DNA from: Parazoarcus communis
Lineage (GTDB): Bacteria; Pseudomonadota; Gammaproteobacteria; Burkholderiales; Rhodocyclaceae
DNA: 64,000 bases
Reading direction: 5' to 3'
Assembly: GCF_003111645.1 (NCBI RefSeq)
Contig: NZ_CP022187.1
Location: 62,001-126,000, forward strand
Made by a program: the position numbers and the translations under genes. The notes under the pieces were generated by a model. That model worked only from the letters and a program-made list of their open reading frames with translations. It was not told where the DNA came from and did no database searches. This document shows positions 45,585 through 56,596 of this stretch, piece by piece. The number at the start of each line of letters is the position of its first letter. Position 1 is the first letter of the stretch.

Positions 45585-48257
45585 ATGACACAGTTCGCCA
45601 AGGAAACACTCCCGATCAGCCTCGAGGAGGAGATGCGCCACTCCTATCTCGATTACGCCATGAGCGTGATCGTGGGGCGCGCGTTGCCCGATGCGCGCGA
45701 CGGTCTCAAGCCGGTACACAGGCGCGTGCTGTTTGCAATGCACGAGCTCTCCAATGACTGGAACCGTGCATACAAGAAGTCCGCCCGTATCGTCGGTGAC
45801 GTGATCGGTAAATACCATCCACACGGCGATACCGCGGTGTACGACACCATCGTGCGGATGGCGCAGGACTTTTCGCTGCGCTACATGCTGGTCGACGGCC
45901 AGGGCAACTTCGGTTCGGTCGACGGCGACAACGCTGCAGCGATGCGATACACCGAAATCCGCATGGCGCGGATCGGTCATGAACTGCTGGCGGATATCGA
46001 CAAGGAAACCGTCGATTTCGGGCCGAACTACGATGGCTCTGAAAAAGAGCCGCTGGTCATGCCCGCGCGCATCCCCAATCTGCTGATCAACGGTTCTAGC
46101 GGTATTGCGGTCGGCATGGCGACCAACATTCCGCCGCACAACCTCGGCGAGATCATCGATGCCTGTCTGAAGCTGCTCGAAGATCCCGAGACGGATATCG
46201 AAGCGCTGATCGAAATCGTCAAGGCGCCCGACTTTCCGACCGCCGCACTGATCTATGGCCTGCACGGCGTGCACGAGGGTTACCGCACCGGCCGCGGCCG
46301 TGTGGTCATGCGTGCGCGCACCCACTTCGAGCCGATCGGCAAGAGCGACCGGCAGGCGATCATCGTCGACGAGCTGCCCTATCAGGTGAATAAGCGCACC
46401 CTGCAGGAGCGCATGGCCGAGCTGGTCAACGAAAAGAAGATCGAGGGCATCAGCGAGATCCGCGACGAGTCCGACAAATCAGGCATGCGTCTGGTGGTCG
46501 AGCTCAAGCGTGGCGAGATGCCCGAGGTGGTGCTGAACAAGCTGTTCAAGCACACCCAACTGCAGGACAGCTTCGGCATGAACATGGTGGCGCTGGTCGA
46601 CGGCCGTCCGCGCCTGCTCAACCTCAAGCAGATGCTGGTGTGCTTCCTCGAGCACCGGCGCGAGGTCATCACCCGCCGCACCATTTTCGAGCTGCGCAAG
46701 GCGCGCGATCGTGGGCACATCCTCGAAGGTCTGGCGGTTGCGCTGTCCAATGTCGACGAGATCATCGCGCTGATCAAGGCGGCACCGTCCCCCGCCGACG
46801 CCAAGCGCGGCCTGATGGATCGCACCTGGCGCTCGCCGCTGGTGGAAGAGATGCTGGCGCGCGCACTGGCGGACAGCTACCGGCCGGAAGGGCTCGACCC
46901 GCAGTTCGGTCTGTCGGCCCAGGGCTACCGCCTGTCAGAGGCCCAGGCTCAGGCCATCCTCGAGCTGCGCCTGCAGCGCCTGACCGGCCTCGAGCAGGAC
47001 AAGATCGTCAACGAGTACCGCGAAGTGATGGACATCATCACCGACCTGCTCGACATCCTGGCCCGCCCGGAACGCATCACCGAGATCATCGTTGCCGAGC
47101 TCACCGGCATTCGCAACCAGTTCGGCGACCCGCGTCGCTCCGAGCTGGTGATGAATACCTCCGAAATCAACATCGAAGACCTGATCACGCCGGAAGACAT
47201 GGTGGTGACCCTGTCGCACACCGGCTACTTCAAGCGTCAGCCGCTGGCGGATTACCGTGCCCAGCGTCGTGGCGGTCGTGGCAAGCAGGCGACCTCGATG
47301 AAGGACGAGGATTTCATCGATCACCTGTTCGTGGCCAATACTCACGACACCGTGCTGTGCTTCTCCAGCCGTGGCCGTGCCTACTGGCTGAAGGTCTATG
47401 AAGTGCCCGAGGGTACGCGCAACTCGCGTGGCAAACCGATCGTGAACCTGTTCCCGCTGATGGAAGGGGAGAAGATCAACGCCGTGTTGCCGGTGCAGGC
47501 CTTCGACGACGACCACTTCGTGTTCATGGCGACCTCTGCCGGAACGGTCAAGAAGACCGCGCTGACCGCCTTCGCCAACCCGCGCAAGGCTGGCATCATT
47601 GCGGTGCACCTGGACGATGGCGATCACCTGATCGGCGTCGAGATCACCGATGGTGCCTGCGATGTGATGCTGTTCTCCGACGCCGGCAAGGCAGTGCGCT
47701 TTGCCGAGAGCGACGTGCGTCCGATGGGGCGCGAAGCGCGCGGTGTGCGCGGCATGACGCTGGAAGATGGTCAGCGCGTGATCGCAATGCTGGTGGCCAA
47801 GGACGAATCGCAGTCGGTTCTGACTGCAACCGAAAACGGTTACGGCAAGCGCACGCCAGTCGCCGAGTACACCCGCCATGGCCGCGGCACCAAGGGCATG
47901 ATCGCGATCCAGACTTCCGATCGCAACGGCAAGCTGGTGGGCGCGGTGCTGGTCGAGCCGACCGGCGAAGTCATGCTGATCTCCACTGGCGCGGTGCTGA
48001 TCCGCACCAAGGTCCAGGACATCCGTGAGCTCGGCCGGGCAACCCAGGGCGTGACCCTGATCAGCCTGGACGAGGGGACTTATCTCGCCGGTATCGAGAA
48101 GGTTGCCGAGTCGGATGAGGATGAGCTCGTAGGCAGCCTGGATGAGGCGCCGGAGGGCGGTGAAGAGGGCAACGTGGAAGCGGGCGAGGGCCCGGTCGCA
48201 GACGCTGGCGGAGATGCGCCGGCCGAAGGCGAAGGTGAGGAAGGAAACGAAGCATGA
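45585..48257 (+). CDS. gyrA: DNA gyrase subunit A
   Basis: GyrA breaks and rejoins DNA for negative supercoiling. The 890-residue protein follows E. coli numbering at the N-terminus: [10 protein letters not shown] spans residues 78-87 with Thr83 and Asp87 in the quinolone region, and the catalytic Tyr122 is in MRYTEIRM. The C-terminal beta-pinwheel carries the GyrA box QRRGGRGK, and the protein ends in an acidic Glu/Gly-rich tail of about 50 residues. The intact GyrA box separates it from ParC. The stop overlaps the serC start by 4 nt. Confidence 0.98.
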   Translation: MTQFAKETLPISLEEEMRHSYLDYAMSVIVGRALPDARDGLKPVHRRVLFAMHELSNDWNRAYKKSARIVGDVIGKYHPHGDTAVYDTIVRMAQDFSLRYMLVDGQGNFGSVDGDNAAAMRYTEIRMARIGHELLADIDKETVDFGPNYDGSEKEPLVMPARIPNLLINGSSGIAVGMATNIPPHNLGEIIDACLKLLEDPETDIEALIEIVKAPDFPTAALIYGLHGVHEGYRTGRGRVVMRARTHFEPIGKSDRQAIIVDELPYQVNKRTLQERMAELVNEKKIEGISEIRDESDKSGMRLVVELKRGEMPEVVLNKLFKHTQLQDSFGMNMVALVDGRPRLLNLKQMLVCFLEHRREVITRRTIFELRKARDRGHILEGLAVALSNVDEIIALIKAAPSPADAKRGLMDRTWRSPLVEEMLARALADSYRPEGLDPQFGLSAQGYRLSEAQAQAILELRLQRLTGLEQDKIVNEYREVMDIITDLLDILARPERITEIIVAELTGIRNQFGDPRRSELVMNTSEINIEDLITPEDMVVTLSHTGYFKRQPLADYRAQRRGGRGKQATSMKDEDFIDHLFVANTHDTVLCFSSRGRAYWLKVYEVPEGTRNSRGKPIVNLFPLMEGEKINAVLPVQAFDDDHFVFMATSAGTVKKTALTAFANPRKAGIIAVHLDDGDHLIGVEITDGACDVMLFSDAGKAVRFAESDVRPMGREARGVRGMTLEDGQRVIAMLVAKDESQSVLTATENGYGKRTPVAEYTRHGRGTKGMIAIQTSDRNGKLVGAVLVEPTGEVMLISTGAVLIRTKVQDIRELGRATQGVTLISLDEGTYLAGIEKVAESDEDELVGSLDEAPEGGEEGNVEAGEGPVADAGGDAPAEGEGEEGNEA

Positions 48258-49351
48258 GTCGGGTGTGGAATTTCAGCGCCGGTCCGGCAGCACTGCCTGA
48301 GCCGGTATTGCGCCAGGCCGCCGAGGAGATGCTCGACTGGCATGGTGCCGGCATGGGCGTGATGGAGATGAGCCACCGCGGCAAGGAGTTCATGTCCATC
48401 GCCGAGGCGGCCGAAGCCGATCTGCGCGAACTGCTCGCGGTGCCGTCGAATTACCGCATCCTGTTCATGCAGGGCGGTGCGATTGCCGAAAACGCGATCA
48501 TTCCGATGAACCTGCTTGGTGAAAAGCGGGTGGCGGACTATGTCGTTACCGGTTCGTGGTCGCAGAAGGCGCAGAAGGAAGCGCGGCGCTACTGCGAGGT
48601 CAATATCGCCGCGAGCGCCGAGGCGAACGGCTTCAGGTCCGTGCCGCCAATGGCAGAGTGGAAGCTGTCGGCCGACCCTGCCTATGTGTTCACCTGCACC
48701 AACGAGACCATCGGTGGCGTGGAGTATCCGTTTGAGCCGGATCTGGCCACGATCGGACGCGGCGAGGTGCCGGTGGTGGCCGACGTGTCATCGCACATCC
48801 TGTCGCGCAAGGTCGATATCTCCAGGTACGGCCTGCTGTTTGGCGGTGCACAGAAAAACATCGGCCCTGCCGGCTTGACCATCGTGATCGTGCGCGACGA
48901 CTTGCTCGGTCGTTCCGTGCCGGATTGCCCGACTGCCTTCGACTACAAGACGGTTGCCGATAACGGCTCGATGTACAACACGCCGCCGACCTATGGCATC
49001 TACATCGCCGGACTGGTATTCCAGTGGCTCAAGCGCCAGGGCGGGGTCGCCGCCATCGAGGCGCAGAACATCGCCAAGGCCGAACTGCTCTATGGCTATC
49101 TCGATGGCAGCGACTTTTACGAGAATCGCATCGATCCCGCGTGCCGCTCGCGAATGAACGTACCGTTCTTTCTCAAGGACGAAGCACTGAATGACGCCTT
49201 CCTCGCCGAATCGAAGGCCGCAGGTCTGGTTCAGCTGAAGGGGCATAAATCGGTCGGGGGCATGCGCGCCTCGATCTACAACGCGATGCCGCTTGCCGGA
49301 GTGCAGGCGCTGGTGGATTTCATGCGCGACTTTGCCGCGCGCAGGGCCTGA
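48254..49351 (+). CDS. serC: Phosphoserine aminotransferase
   Basis: SerC transaminates 3-phosphohydroxypyruvate to phosphoserine in serine synthesis, and the corresponding substrate in pyridoxine synthesis. The 365-residue PLP enzyme starts [18 protein letters not shown], has the PLP lysine K201 in [15 protein letters not shown], and ends with [20 protein letters not shown]. The ATGA overlap with gyrA implies coupling. It heads the serC-pheA-hisC-tyrA-aroA/cmk set. Confidence 0.97.
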   Translation: MSRVWNFSAGPAALPEPVLRQAAEEMLDWHGAGMGVMEMSHRGKEFMSIAEAAEADLRELLAVPSNYRILFMQGGAIAENAIIPMNLLGEKRVADYVVTGSWSQKAQKEARRYCEVNIAASAEANGFRSVPPMAEWKLSADPAYVFTCTNETIGGVEYPFEPDLATIGRGEVPVVADVSSHILSRKVDISRYGLLFGGAQKNIGPAGLTIVIVRDDLLGRSVPDCPTAFDYKTVADNGSMYNTPPTYGIYIAGLVFQWLKRQGGVAAIEAQNIAKAELLYGYLDGSDFYENRIDPACRSRMNVPFFLKDEALNDAFLAESKAAGLVQLKGHKSVGGMRASIYNAMPLAGVQALVDFMRDFAARRA

Positions 49352-49379
49352 GCCCGATCGGGCGTTTTGAGAGCTGAGC

Positions 49380-50444
49380 ATGAGCGACGAACTGCTGAAC
49401 CTTAGAAACCGGATTGACAGCCTCGACGAGGAGATCCTCGCACGTCTTTCCGAGCGTGCCACCTGCGCCCAGCGTGTGGGCGAGATCAAGCATGGCAACA
49501 TCTATCGCCCGGAGCGTGAAGCCCAGGTGCTGCGCCGTCTGGCCGACATCAACCCCGGCCCCTTGCCCGGTGGCGCGGTGCAGCGGATTTTTCGCGAGAT
49601 CATGTCGGCCTGCCTGGCGCTCGAGCAGCCGCTGAAGGTGGCCTATCTGGGCCCCGCCGGCACCTTCTCCGAGAGCGCCAGCCGCAAGCACTTCGGTTCG
49701 GCCCCCAACTTCCTGCCCATGGCCGCCATCGACGACGTGTTCCGCACGGTCGAGCAGGGCAATGCCGACTACGGCGTGGTGCCGGTGGAGAACTCCACTG
49801 AGGGCGCCGTCGGCGGCACGCTGGACCTGCTGCTCGCAAACCCGCTCAAGGTCTGCGGCGAGGTCAAGCTGCGCATCCATCAGCATCTGCTGTCGCGTGC
49901 CGAAGGCATCGGTGGCGCCAAGCGGCTGTATTCGCATGCGCAGTCGCTCGCCCAGTGTCACGAGTGGCTCAATCGTCATCTGGCCAATCTGCCGCGCATC
50001 CCGGTGGCGAGCAATGCCGAGGCCGCGCGGCTGGCTGCGGAAGATCCTGAGTCGTGCGCCATTGCGGGCGAAGCCGCCGCCGAACTTTACGGCCTGAACA
50101 AGCTCGCATCCAATATCGAGGACGATCCCAACAATTCGACCCGTTTCCTCGTGATCGCGCATCACGAGGCCGGTCCGTCGGGCAAGGACAAGACCTCGGT
50201 GGTGTGTTCGGCGCCGAACCGGCCCGGCGCAATGTATGCGCTGCTCGAGCCGCTCGCCCGTCATGGTGTCGACATGACCAAGCTGCAGTCGCGGCCTGCC
50301 CGTGGCGGGCTGTGGGAATACGTGTTCTATGTCGACCTGCAGGGACATCAGACCGACGCCGATGTCGCCGTCGCGCTCAAGGAACTCGGCGAGCGTGCCG
50401 CCTTCGTCAAGGTGCTGGGGTCCTACCCCGTCGCCGCGATCTGA
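49380..50444 (+). CDS. pheA: Bifunctional chorismate mutase / prephenate dehydratase
   Basis: PheA makes phenylpyruvate from chorismate in two steps. The 354-residue protein has an AroQ-type mutase domain (about 1-85: LRNRIDSLDEEILARLSERA), a prephenate dehydratase domain (about 87-270: VAYLGPAGTFSESASRKHFG and VPVENSTEGAVGGTLDLLL), and a C-terminal ACT domain with RPGAMYALLEPLARHGVDM. The ACT domain is the usual site of phenylalanine feedback inhibition. No leader peptide precedes it. Confidence 0.96.
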   Translation: MSDELLNLRNRIDSLDEEILARLSERATCAQRVGEIKHGNIYRPEREAQVLRRLADINPGPLPGGAVQRIFREIMSACLALEQPLKVAYLGPAGTFSESASRKHFGSAPNFLPMAAIDDVFRTVEQGNADYGVVPVENSTEGAVGGTLDLLLANPLKVCGEVKLRIHQHLLSRAEGIGGAKRLYSHAQSLAQCHEWLNRHLANLPRIPVASNAEAARLAAEDPESCAIAGEAAAELYGLNKLASNIEDDPNNSTRFLVIAHHEAGPSGKDKTSVVCSAPNRPGAMYALLEPLARHGVDMTKLQSRPARGGLWEYVFYVDLQGHQTDADVAVALKELGERAAFVKVLGSYPVAAI

Positions 50445-50461
50445 ACAAGCTGGAGACAAGC

Positions 50462-51559
50462 ATGAGTGTTGCTGGAAATGCGCCGGAGTACATCCGCGCA
50501 ATCATGCCTTACCTGCCCGGCAAGCCGGTTTCCGAACTGGCCCGGGAGATGGGCATTGCCGAAGGGAGCATCGTCAAGCTCGCGTCCAACGAGAACCCGC
50601 TCGGGATGAGTGCGTGTGCCCGCGACGCGATCACCGGCGTGCTGTCGGAGGTTGCCCGCTACCCGGACGGGAATGCCTTTGCGCTGAAGGCGGCGATCTG
50701 CAGCAAGTTCGGCGTGCGTGCCGAGCAACTGGTGATCGGGAACGGCTCCAACGACATTCTCGAGCTTGCCGCGCGGGCGTTCATGGCGCCAGGTTGTGCC
50801 GCGGTGTTCTCGCAGCACGCCTTTGCGGTGTATCCGCTGGCGACGAACGCGGTGGGGGCGAAGTGTATCGAGGTGCCGGCCCGGGACTTCGGGCACGATC
50901 TCGATGCCATGGCTGCGGCGATCACGCCCGAAACCCGCATCGTCTTCGTCGCGAACCCGAACAATCCGACCGGGACCTTCCTGTCCGGCGAACAGCTTGA
51001 AGCCTTCCTCGGGAATGTGCCGCGCGATGTGCTGGTGGTGCTGGATGAGGCCTATACCGAGTATCTCGCGCCGGAGCAGTCCTATGACGCCCTTGGCTGG
51101 CTGGCACGCTTTCCGAATCTGCTGATCTCGCGCACGTTTTCCAAGGCATATGGCCTGGCGGGGCTGCGTGTGGGCTACGCGATTGCGCATCCCGAGGTGG
51201 CCGATCTGATGAACCGGGTCCGGCAGCCCTTCAACGTTTCGAGCATCGCGCTCGCGGCGGCGGAAGCAGCGCTCGGTGACGACGAGTTTCTGGCGCAGAG
51301 CGCCGAGGTCAACCGTCGCGGCATGATGCAGATCACCGGAGCACTGTCCGAACTGGGGCTGGAGTGGATTCCGTCGTCGGGCAATTTCGTGGCTTTCAGG
51401 GCAGGCGATGCGGCTGCCGTGAACCTTGGGCTGCTAAAGCGCGGGGTTATCGTGCGCCCGATCGCCGGCTACGGCATGCCCGAATGGTTGCGGGTCTCGA
51501 TCGGACTGTCCGAAGAAAACACGCGGTTCATTGAGGCCTTGCGCCAGATTCTGGCGTGA
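50462..51559 (+). CDS. hisC: Histidinol-phosphate aminotransferase
   Basis: HisC transaminates imidazole-acetol phosphate in histidine synthesis. Members at this locus often also act on aromatic 2-oxoacids, which would suit its place between pheA and tyrA. The 365-residue PLP enzyme has LASNENPLG near residue 40, NPNNPTGTFLSGEQL and the PLP lysine K228 in SRTFSKAYGLAGLRVGYA. GGAG lies before ATG 50462. It cannot be told from sequence whether histidine or phenylalanine/tyrosine synthesis is the main role. Confidence 0.92.
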   Translation: MSVAGNAPEYIRAIMPYLPGKPVSELAREMGIAEGSIVKLASNENPLGMSACARDAITGVLSEVARYPDGNAFALKAAICSKFGVRAEQLVIGNGSNDILELAARAFMAPGCAAVFSQHAFAVYPLATNAVGAKCIEVPARDFGHDLDAMAAAITPETRIVFVANPNNPTGTFLSGEQLEAFLGNVPRDVLVVLDEAYTEYLAPEQSYDALGWLARFPNLLISRTFSKAYGLAGLRVGYAIAHPEVADLMNRVRQPFNVSSIALAAAEAALGDDEFLAQSAEVNRRGMMQITGALSELGLEWIPSSGNFVAFRAGDAAAVNLGLLKRGVIVRPIAGYGMPEWLRVSIGLSEENTRFIEALRQILA

Positions 51560-51576
51560 GCGCCCGAGGAGAAGGT

Positions 51577-52467
51577 ATGGCGCAGATCGGCAAACTGGTG
51601 GTGTGCGGCGTCGGTCTGATCGGCGGTTCGTTCGCGTTGGGTCTGCGCAAGGCGGGTGTGGTTGAGCGCATCGTCGGAATTGGCCGGACAGCGAGCGCGC
51701 TCGAAAGGGCGCGAGAGCTGGGCGTGATCGACGAGGTCGCCACCGACTGGGCATCTGCGCTCGATGGTGCCGATCTGGTGCTGCTTGCGGCGCCCGTCGG
51801 ACAGATGGGCAGCATCATGGCGGCAATGGCGCCGCATCTCGCCCCCGGCACCGTGGTGACCGATGCCGGCAGTACCAAGCGTGACGTGATCGAGGCGGCC
51901 TACCATCATCTCGATAGCCGGTTGTCGCACGTCGTGCCGGCGCATCCGATTGCCGGCGCCGAGACCAGCGGTGTGGATGCCGCCTTCGGCGAGCTCTACC
52001 GTGATCGCAAGGTCGTGATGACCCCCTTGCCCGAGAGCGACGCTGACGCTGTGGCGCTGGTGCGGTCGGCGTGGGAGGCCTGTGGGGCAACGGTGGTCGA
52101 GATGGCGCCCAATGACCACGATAGGGTGTTCGCCGCCGTCAGCCACCTTCCGCATCTGCTCGCCTTTGGCCTGGTGCACGACCTTGCCGGTCGTGCGAAT
52201 GCCGAATTGCTGTTTTCCCATGCTGCCAGCGGTTTCCGCGACTTCACCCGGATTGCCGGTAGCCATCCCGAAATGTGGCGCGACATCTGCATCGCCAATC
52301 GTCAGGCGCTGCTTGGCGAGCTCGATCAGTATCTGGCCGAACTGGCCTATGTACGCGCCCTCCTGATGGCGGGCGACGGCAAGCGACTCGAAGAGCTCTT
52401 CGACGAGGCCCGCGTTGCGCGCAATGCCTGGGCGTCGCAGTTCCCGCCTACCTCATCTGCTGAGTAA
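51577..52467 (+). CDS. tyrA: Prephenate dehydrogenase
   Basis: TyrA oxidises and decarboxylates prephenate to 4-hydroxyphenylpyruvate (or arogenate to tyrosine). The 296-residue protein has the dinucleotide motif VCGVGLIGGSFALGLRKAG at the N-terminus, VTDAGSTKRDVIEAA, and HPIAGAETSGVDAA with the catalytic His. ATG 51577 is preceded by GAGGAG; an in-frame GTG at 51556 overlaps the hisC stop and would add seven residues. The fused aroA-cmk gene follows after 3 nt. Confidence 0.95.
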   Translation: MAQIGKLVVCGVGLIGGSFALGLRKAGVVERIVGIGRTASALERARELGVIDEVATDWASALDGADLVLLAAPVGQMGSIMAAMAPHLAPGTVVTDAGSTKRDVIEAAYHHLDSRLSHVVPAHPIAGAETSGVDAAFGELYRDRKVVMTPLPESDADAVALVRSAWEACGATVVEMAPNDHDRVFAAVSHLPHLLAFGLVHDLAGRANAELLFSHAASGFRDFTRIAGSHPEMWRDICIANRQALLGELDQYLAELAYVRALLMAGDGKRLEELFDEARVARNAWASQFPPTSSAE

Positions 52468-52470
52468 GTC

Positions 52471-54423
52471 ATGCAATTTCTAGATCTGCCTCCCGTGCTC
52501 GAGGCCAGTGGAACGGTGCGTCTGCCGGGCTCCAAGAGCATCTCCAACCGGGTCCTGCTGCTGGCCGCGCTGGCCGAGGGCGAAACAGACATTCGTGACC
52601 TTCTGGCCTCGGACGACGTCGAACGCATGCTCGATGCGCTGCGTGCGCTCGGGGTCGACTGGCGGCATGCGCCCGGCACCAACAATTACCGCGTGCGTGG
52701 TGCCGGTGGGCCGTTTCCGGTCAAGGTCGCAGCGCTCTTTCTGGGCAATGCGGGGACCGCCTTTCGGCCACTGACGGCCGCACTTGCGCTGTCCGGTGGC
52801 AGCTATCAGCTGTCTGGCGTGGCGCGCATGCACGAGCGTCCGATCGGGGATCTGGTCGATGCGCTGCGTCAGATCGGTGCGGATATCGACTACCTCGGCA
52901 ACGACGGTTTCCCGCCGCTGCAGCTGCGCCCGGCGACGATTCGGCGCGGCGGTGTGGTCAAGGTGCGGGGCGACGTCTCGAGTCAGTTTCTGACGGCCTT
53001 GCTGATGGCGCTGCCGCTCACCGGTGAAGAGGTCGCGATCGAAGTGGTGGGCGAGCTCATTTCCCGGCCTTACATCGCGATCACGCTCGATCTGATGGCG
53101 CGCTTCGGCGTACGGGTGACGCATGAGAACTGGGGGCGTTTCATCGTTCCTGGCGGTGCCCGTTATGTCTCGCCCGGCACCCTGTTCGTCGAGGGCGATG
53201 CTTCATCGGCTTCCTATTTTCTCGCCGCTGGCGCCATCGGTGGCGGGCCGGTTCGTGTCGAGGGGGTAGGCAGCAGCAGCATTCAGGGCGATGTCCGCTT
53301 TGCCGAGGCGCTGGAGCAGATCGGCGCGCGCATCAGCATGGGCGACAACTGGATCGAAGCTTCTGCGCCAGCGTCTGGTCGTCTGCGCGCCTTCGATCTC
53401 GATCTGAACCACATTCCCGATGCCGCCATGACGCTTGCGGTGGCGGCGCTCTTCGCTGACGGCCCGTGCCGGTTGCGCAATATCGCCAGCTGGCGGGTCA
53501 AGGAGACCGACCGCATCGCGGCCATGGCCATCGAGTTGCGCAAGGTCGGAGCCGACGTGGAAGAGGGTGCCGACTACATTCGCGTCACCCCGCCTGCGAC
53601 GCTGCAACCCGCTGCGATCGACACCTACGACGATCACCGCATGGCCATGTGCTTCTCGCTGGTGAGCCTGGGGGGCTGCAGGGTGCGGATCAATGATCCG
53701 AAATGCGTCAACAAGACCTTCCCCGACTACTTCGCTGCGCTCTCCGGCGTCGTGACACCGGTCCCGGTGGTGGCAATCGACGGTCCGTCCGCATCGGGCA
53801 AGGGAACGGTCGGCGCCCGCGTGGCCGAGGCCTTGGGCTGGCATCATCTCGACAGCGGCACGCTGTACCGGCTCACCGCGCTGTCCGCGATCCGCCGTGG
53901 CGTCGATCTCGGTGACGCGGCGGCGCTGTCCGCGCTGGCGGCGGCCCTGCCGGCCCGCTTCGATGGCGGCCGCGTGCTGCTCGGCGACGAGGATGTCAGC
54001 GATGAGATCCGGGAAGAGGCCTGCTCGGTCGGTGCCTCCAGAGTTGCCGTGCTGCCGGCGGTGCGCGACGCCCTGTTCGGGCGCCAGCGCGACTTCAGGC
54101 AGGGGCCGGGGCTGGTGGCGGAAGGCCGCGATATGGGGTCGACGATCTTCCCCGATGCGCAGGTCAAGGTGTTTTTGACGGCCTCTGCCGAGGCGCGCGC
54201 GGAGCGCAGATATAAGCAGTTGATCGAAAAGGGTTTGCCTGCTAAGCTTGAGAGCTTGATGCAGGATCTCCGTGAACGGGATGCGCGTGATGCCGCCCGA
54301 TCCGTTGCTCCATTGCAGCAACAGCCGGACGCGGTACTGCTCGATACCACTTCAATGGATGTCGATGCGGCCGTGGCTTTCGTGCTCGATCTCGTGCGGG
54401 ATCGGGGACTGGCGACCGGTTGA
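52471..54423 (+). CDS. aroA-cmk: Fused EPSP synthase (AroA) - cytidylate kinase (Cmk)
   Basis: This single 650-residue frame encodes two enzymes. Residues 1 to about 428 are 5-enolpyruvylshikimate-3-phosphate synthase, with [38 protein letters not shown] and [20 protein letters not shown], of the glyphosate-sensitive class I pattern. From about residue 431 it becomes cytidylate kinase, with the P-loop GPSASGKGT at 438-446, [14 protein letters not shown], and [19 protein letters not shown]. The sizes match the two separate E. coli proteins (427 and 227) almost exactly, so there is virtually no linker. In most proteobacteria these genes are adjacent but separate. No frameshift is visible and both active sites look intact. 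Confidence 0.96.
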   Translation: MQFLDLPPVLEASGTVRLPGSKSISNRVLLLAALAEGETDIRDLLASDDVERMLDALRALGVDWRHAPGTNNYRVRGAGGPFPVKVAALFLGNAGTAFRPLTAALALSGGSYQLSGVARMHERPIGDLVDALRQIGADIDYLGNDGFPPLQLRPATIRRGGVVKVRGDVSSQFLTALLMALPLTGEEVAIEVVGELISRPYIAITLDLMARFGVRVTHENWGRFIVPGGARYVSPGTLFVEGDASSASYFLAAGAIGGGPVRVEGVGSSSIQGDVRFAEALEQIGARISMGDNWIEASAPASGRLRAFDLDLNHIPDAAMTLAVAALFADGPCRLRNIASWRVKETDRIAAMAIELRKVGADVEEGADYIRVTPPATLQPAAIDTYDDHRMAMCFSLVSLGGCRVRINDPKCVNKTFPDYFAALSGVVTPVPVVAIDGPSASGKGTVGARVAEALGWHHLDSGTLYRLTALSAIRRGVDLGDAAALSALAAALPARFDGGRVLLGDEDVSDEIREEACSVGASRVAVLPAVRDALFGRQRDFRQGPGLVAEGRDMGSTIFPDAQVKVFLTASAEARAERRYKQLIEKGLPAKLESLMQDLRERDARDAARSVAPLQQQPDAVLLDTTSMDVDAAVAFVLDLVRDRGLATG

Positions 54424-54435
54424 GTTTTACCATGC

Positions 54436-54453
54436 CCGGGCAAGGGTGCCCGG
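54436..54453 (+). other. Hairpin in the rpsA leader
   Basis: CCGGGCA (54436-54442) pairs with TGCCCGG (54447-54453) around a 4-nt AGGG loop. It lies 13 nt after the aroA-cmk stop and 60 nt before rpsA, with no T-run. S1 mRNAs of E. coli are autoregulated through structured leaders lacking a good Shine-Dalgarno, so this may be a comparable element. Confidence 0.4.
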
Positions 54454-54513
54454 TGCGTGTCCATCAACTTACTTTGCTTGCCGTCGCACGCCGGTTCCGG
54501 ATTCTTTCTCTTT

Positions 54514-56217
54514 ATGTCAACTGCCACCCCCGCCTTCGAAGAAAGCTTTGCCGACCTGTTCGAAGAAAGCCTTGCCCTTCAGGAAATGCGTACCGGTGAA
54601 GTCATCACCGCCGAAGTCGTACGCATCGACCAGAATTTTGTCGTCGTCAATGCCGGCCTGAAGTCCGAGAGCTATGTTCCCATCGAGGAATTCCGCGACG
54701 ATCGCGGCGACCTCGAAGTCAATGTCGGCGATTTCGTCCACGTTGCGATCGATGCACTTGAAGATGGTTTCGGTGAAACCCGCCTGTCGCGTGACAAGGC
54801 CAAGCGTATCTCGGCGTGGAACGACCTTGAGAAGGCACTGAACGAAGGCACCCTGGTGAAGGGCGTGATCTCCGGTCGCGTCAAGGGTGGTCTGACCGTC
54901 ATGACCAACAGCATCCGCGCCTTCCTGCCGGGTTCGCTGGTTGACATGCGTCCGGTCAAGGACACCACGCCGTACGAAGGCAAGGAATTCGAATTCAAGG
55001 TCATCAAGCTCGATCGCAAGCGCAACAACGTTGTCGTTTCGCGTCGTGCAGTGCTCGAAGAGTCGATGGGCGAAGAGCGCGAGAAGCTCCTCGCCAACCT
55101 CAAGGAAGGCACGGTCATCAAGGGTATCGTCAAGAACATCACCGACTACGGTGCGTTCGTTGACCTCGGCGGTATCGACGGCCTGCTGCACATCACCGAC
55201 CTGGCCTGGCGTCGTGTGCGTCATCCGTCGGAAGTGCTCAACGTCGGCGACGAGATCGAAGCCAAGGTGCTCAAGTTCGACCAGGAAAAGAACCGCGTTT
55301 CCCTGGGCCTCAAGCAGCTCGGCGAAGATCCGTGGGTGGGCATCTCCCGCCGTTACCCGCAGAGCACCCGCCTGTTCGGCAAGGTCACCAACATCACCGA
55401 CTACGGCGCCTTTGTCGAAGTCGAGCAGGGTATCGAGGGCCTGGTTCACGTGTCCGAAATGGACTGGACCAACAAGAACATCCATCCGACCAAGGTTGTC
55501 CAGCTGGGCGACGAAGTCGAAGTGATGATCCTCGAAATCGACGAAGACCGTCGTCGTATCTCGCTGGGCATGAAGCAGTGCGCTTCGAACCCGTGGGACG
55601 ATTTCGCCCTGAACCACAAGAAGGGTGACAAGGTCCGCGGCCAGATCAAGTCGATCACCGACTTCGGTGTGTTCATCGGTCTGGAAGGCGGCATTGACGG
55701 CCTGGTTCACCTGTCCGACCTGTCGTGGAGCGAGTCCGGTGAAGATGCCGTGCGCCGCTTCAAGAAGGGTGACGAGGTTGAGGCCATCGTTCTGGCAATC
55801 GACGTCGAGCGTGAGCGTATCTCGCTGGGCATCAAGCAGATGGAAGGCGACCCGTACACCAACTTCATCGCTACCCACGAGAAGAACAGCCTCGTGACCG
55901 GTACGGTCAAGTCGGTGGAAGCTCGCGGTGCCGTGATTGCGCTCGGTGAAGAAGTCGAGGGCTACCTGCGTGCTTCCGAAGCGGCTGCTCATCGTGTTGA
56001 TGATCTGACCTCCGTGCTGAAGGAAGGCCAGGAAATCGAAGCAGTTGTGATCAACGTTGATCGCAAGACGCGTTCGATCAACCTGTCGATCCGTGCCAAG
56101 GATCAGGTTGAGCAGTCCGAAGTCATGAACAAGATGGCCTCCGAAAGCGCTGCTTCGTCCGGCACGACCAACCTCGGTGCGTTGCTCAAGGCCAAGCTGA
56201 ACGAGCAGAAGCAGTAA
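54514..56217 (+). CDS. rpsA: 30S ribosomal protein S1
   Basis: S1 brings mRNA to the 30S subunit. The 567-residue protein contains six S1 RNA-binding repeats, recognisable by repeated motifs such as [39 protein letters not shown] and [22 protein letters not shown] 54514 ([19 protein letters not shown]) matches the usual N-terminus. The pyrimidine-rich stretch directly before it has no Shine-Dalgarno, as is common for rpsA. ihfB follows 11 nt later. Confidence 0.98.
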   Translation: MSTATPAFEESFADLFEESLALQEMRTGEVITAEVVRIDQNFVVVNAGLKSESYVPIEEFRDDRGDLEVNVGDFVHVAIDALEDGFGETRLSRDKAKRISAWNDLEKALNEGTLVKGVISGRVKGGLTVMTNSIRAFLPGSLVDMRPVKDTTPYEGKEFEFKVIKLDRKRNNVVVSRRAVLEESMGEEREKLLANLKEGTVIKGIVKNITDYGAFVDLGGIDGLLHITDLAWRRVRHPSEVLNVGDEIEAKVLKFDQEKNRVSLGLKQLGEDPWVGISRRYPQSTRLFGKVTNITDYGAFVEVEQGIEGLVHVSEMDWTNKNIHPTKVVQLGDEVEVMILEIDEDRRRISLGMKQCASNPWDDFALNHKKGDKVRGQIKSITDFGVFIGLEGGIDGLVHLSDLSWSESGEDAVRRFKKGDEVEAIVLAIDVERERISLGIKQMEGDPYTNFIATHEKNSLVTGTVKSVEARGAVIALGEEVEGYLRASEAAAHRVDDLTSVLKEGQEIEAVVINVDRKTRSINLSIRAKDQVEQSEVMNKMASESAASSGTTNLGALLKAKLNEQKQ

Positions 56218-56228
56218 TCTAACCGATC

Positions 56229-56513
56229 ATGACCAAATCGGAGCTGATTGCCCAGCTGGCGGCACGTTTCCCGCAGCTGGTGGCAAAGGATGCCGATTAC
56301 GCGGTCAAGATGATTCTCGATGCGATGACCGACGCGCTGGCGCGTGGTGATCGCATCGAGATCCGCGGGTTTGGAAGTTTTGCGCTGAACTATCGTCCTC
56401 CCCGAACAGGACGCAACCCCAAGTCCGGTGATAAGGTGCACGTGCCTGAAAAGTACGTACCGCACTTCAAAGCCGGCAAAGAGTTGCGCGAGCGGGTGGA
56501 TATTGGCGGTTGA
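56229..56513 (+). CDS. ihfB: Integration host factor beta subunit
   Basis: IhfB with IhfA bends DNA in transcription and recombination. The 94-residue protein starts [16 protein letters not shown] and has the DNA-wedge arm region [20 protein letters not shown] with the intercalating proline and [16 protein letters not shown] at the C-terminus. The rpsA-ihfB order is conserved. A terminator follows closely. Confidence 0.97.
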   Translation: MTKSELIAQLAARFPQLVAKDADYAVKMILDAMTDALARGDRIEIRGFGSFALNYRPPRTGRNPKSGDKVHVPEKYVPHFKAGKELRERVDIGG

Positions 56514-56542
56514 CCGCGCGGCGATCGGTGGAATGAATCAGG

Positions 56543-56570
56543 GAAGGCGGCTTAGGCTGCCTTCTTTTTT
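56543..56570 (+). terminator. Terminator after ihfB
   Basis: A 9-bp stem (56543-56551 with 56556-56564, one G-T pair) with a TTAG loop is followed by six T residues. It lies 29 nt after the ihfB stop and only 26 nt before lapA. Confidence 0.88.
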
Positions 56571-56596
56571 GTCATGTGCTCGGGGATAATGTCGAT

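Noticed and set aside
45831-45845. GyrA Thr83 as a quinolone-resistance mutation
   Set aside because: Thr is the wild-type residue at this position in several bacteria such as Pseudomonas aeruginosa, so it proves nothing by itself.
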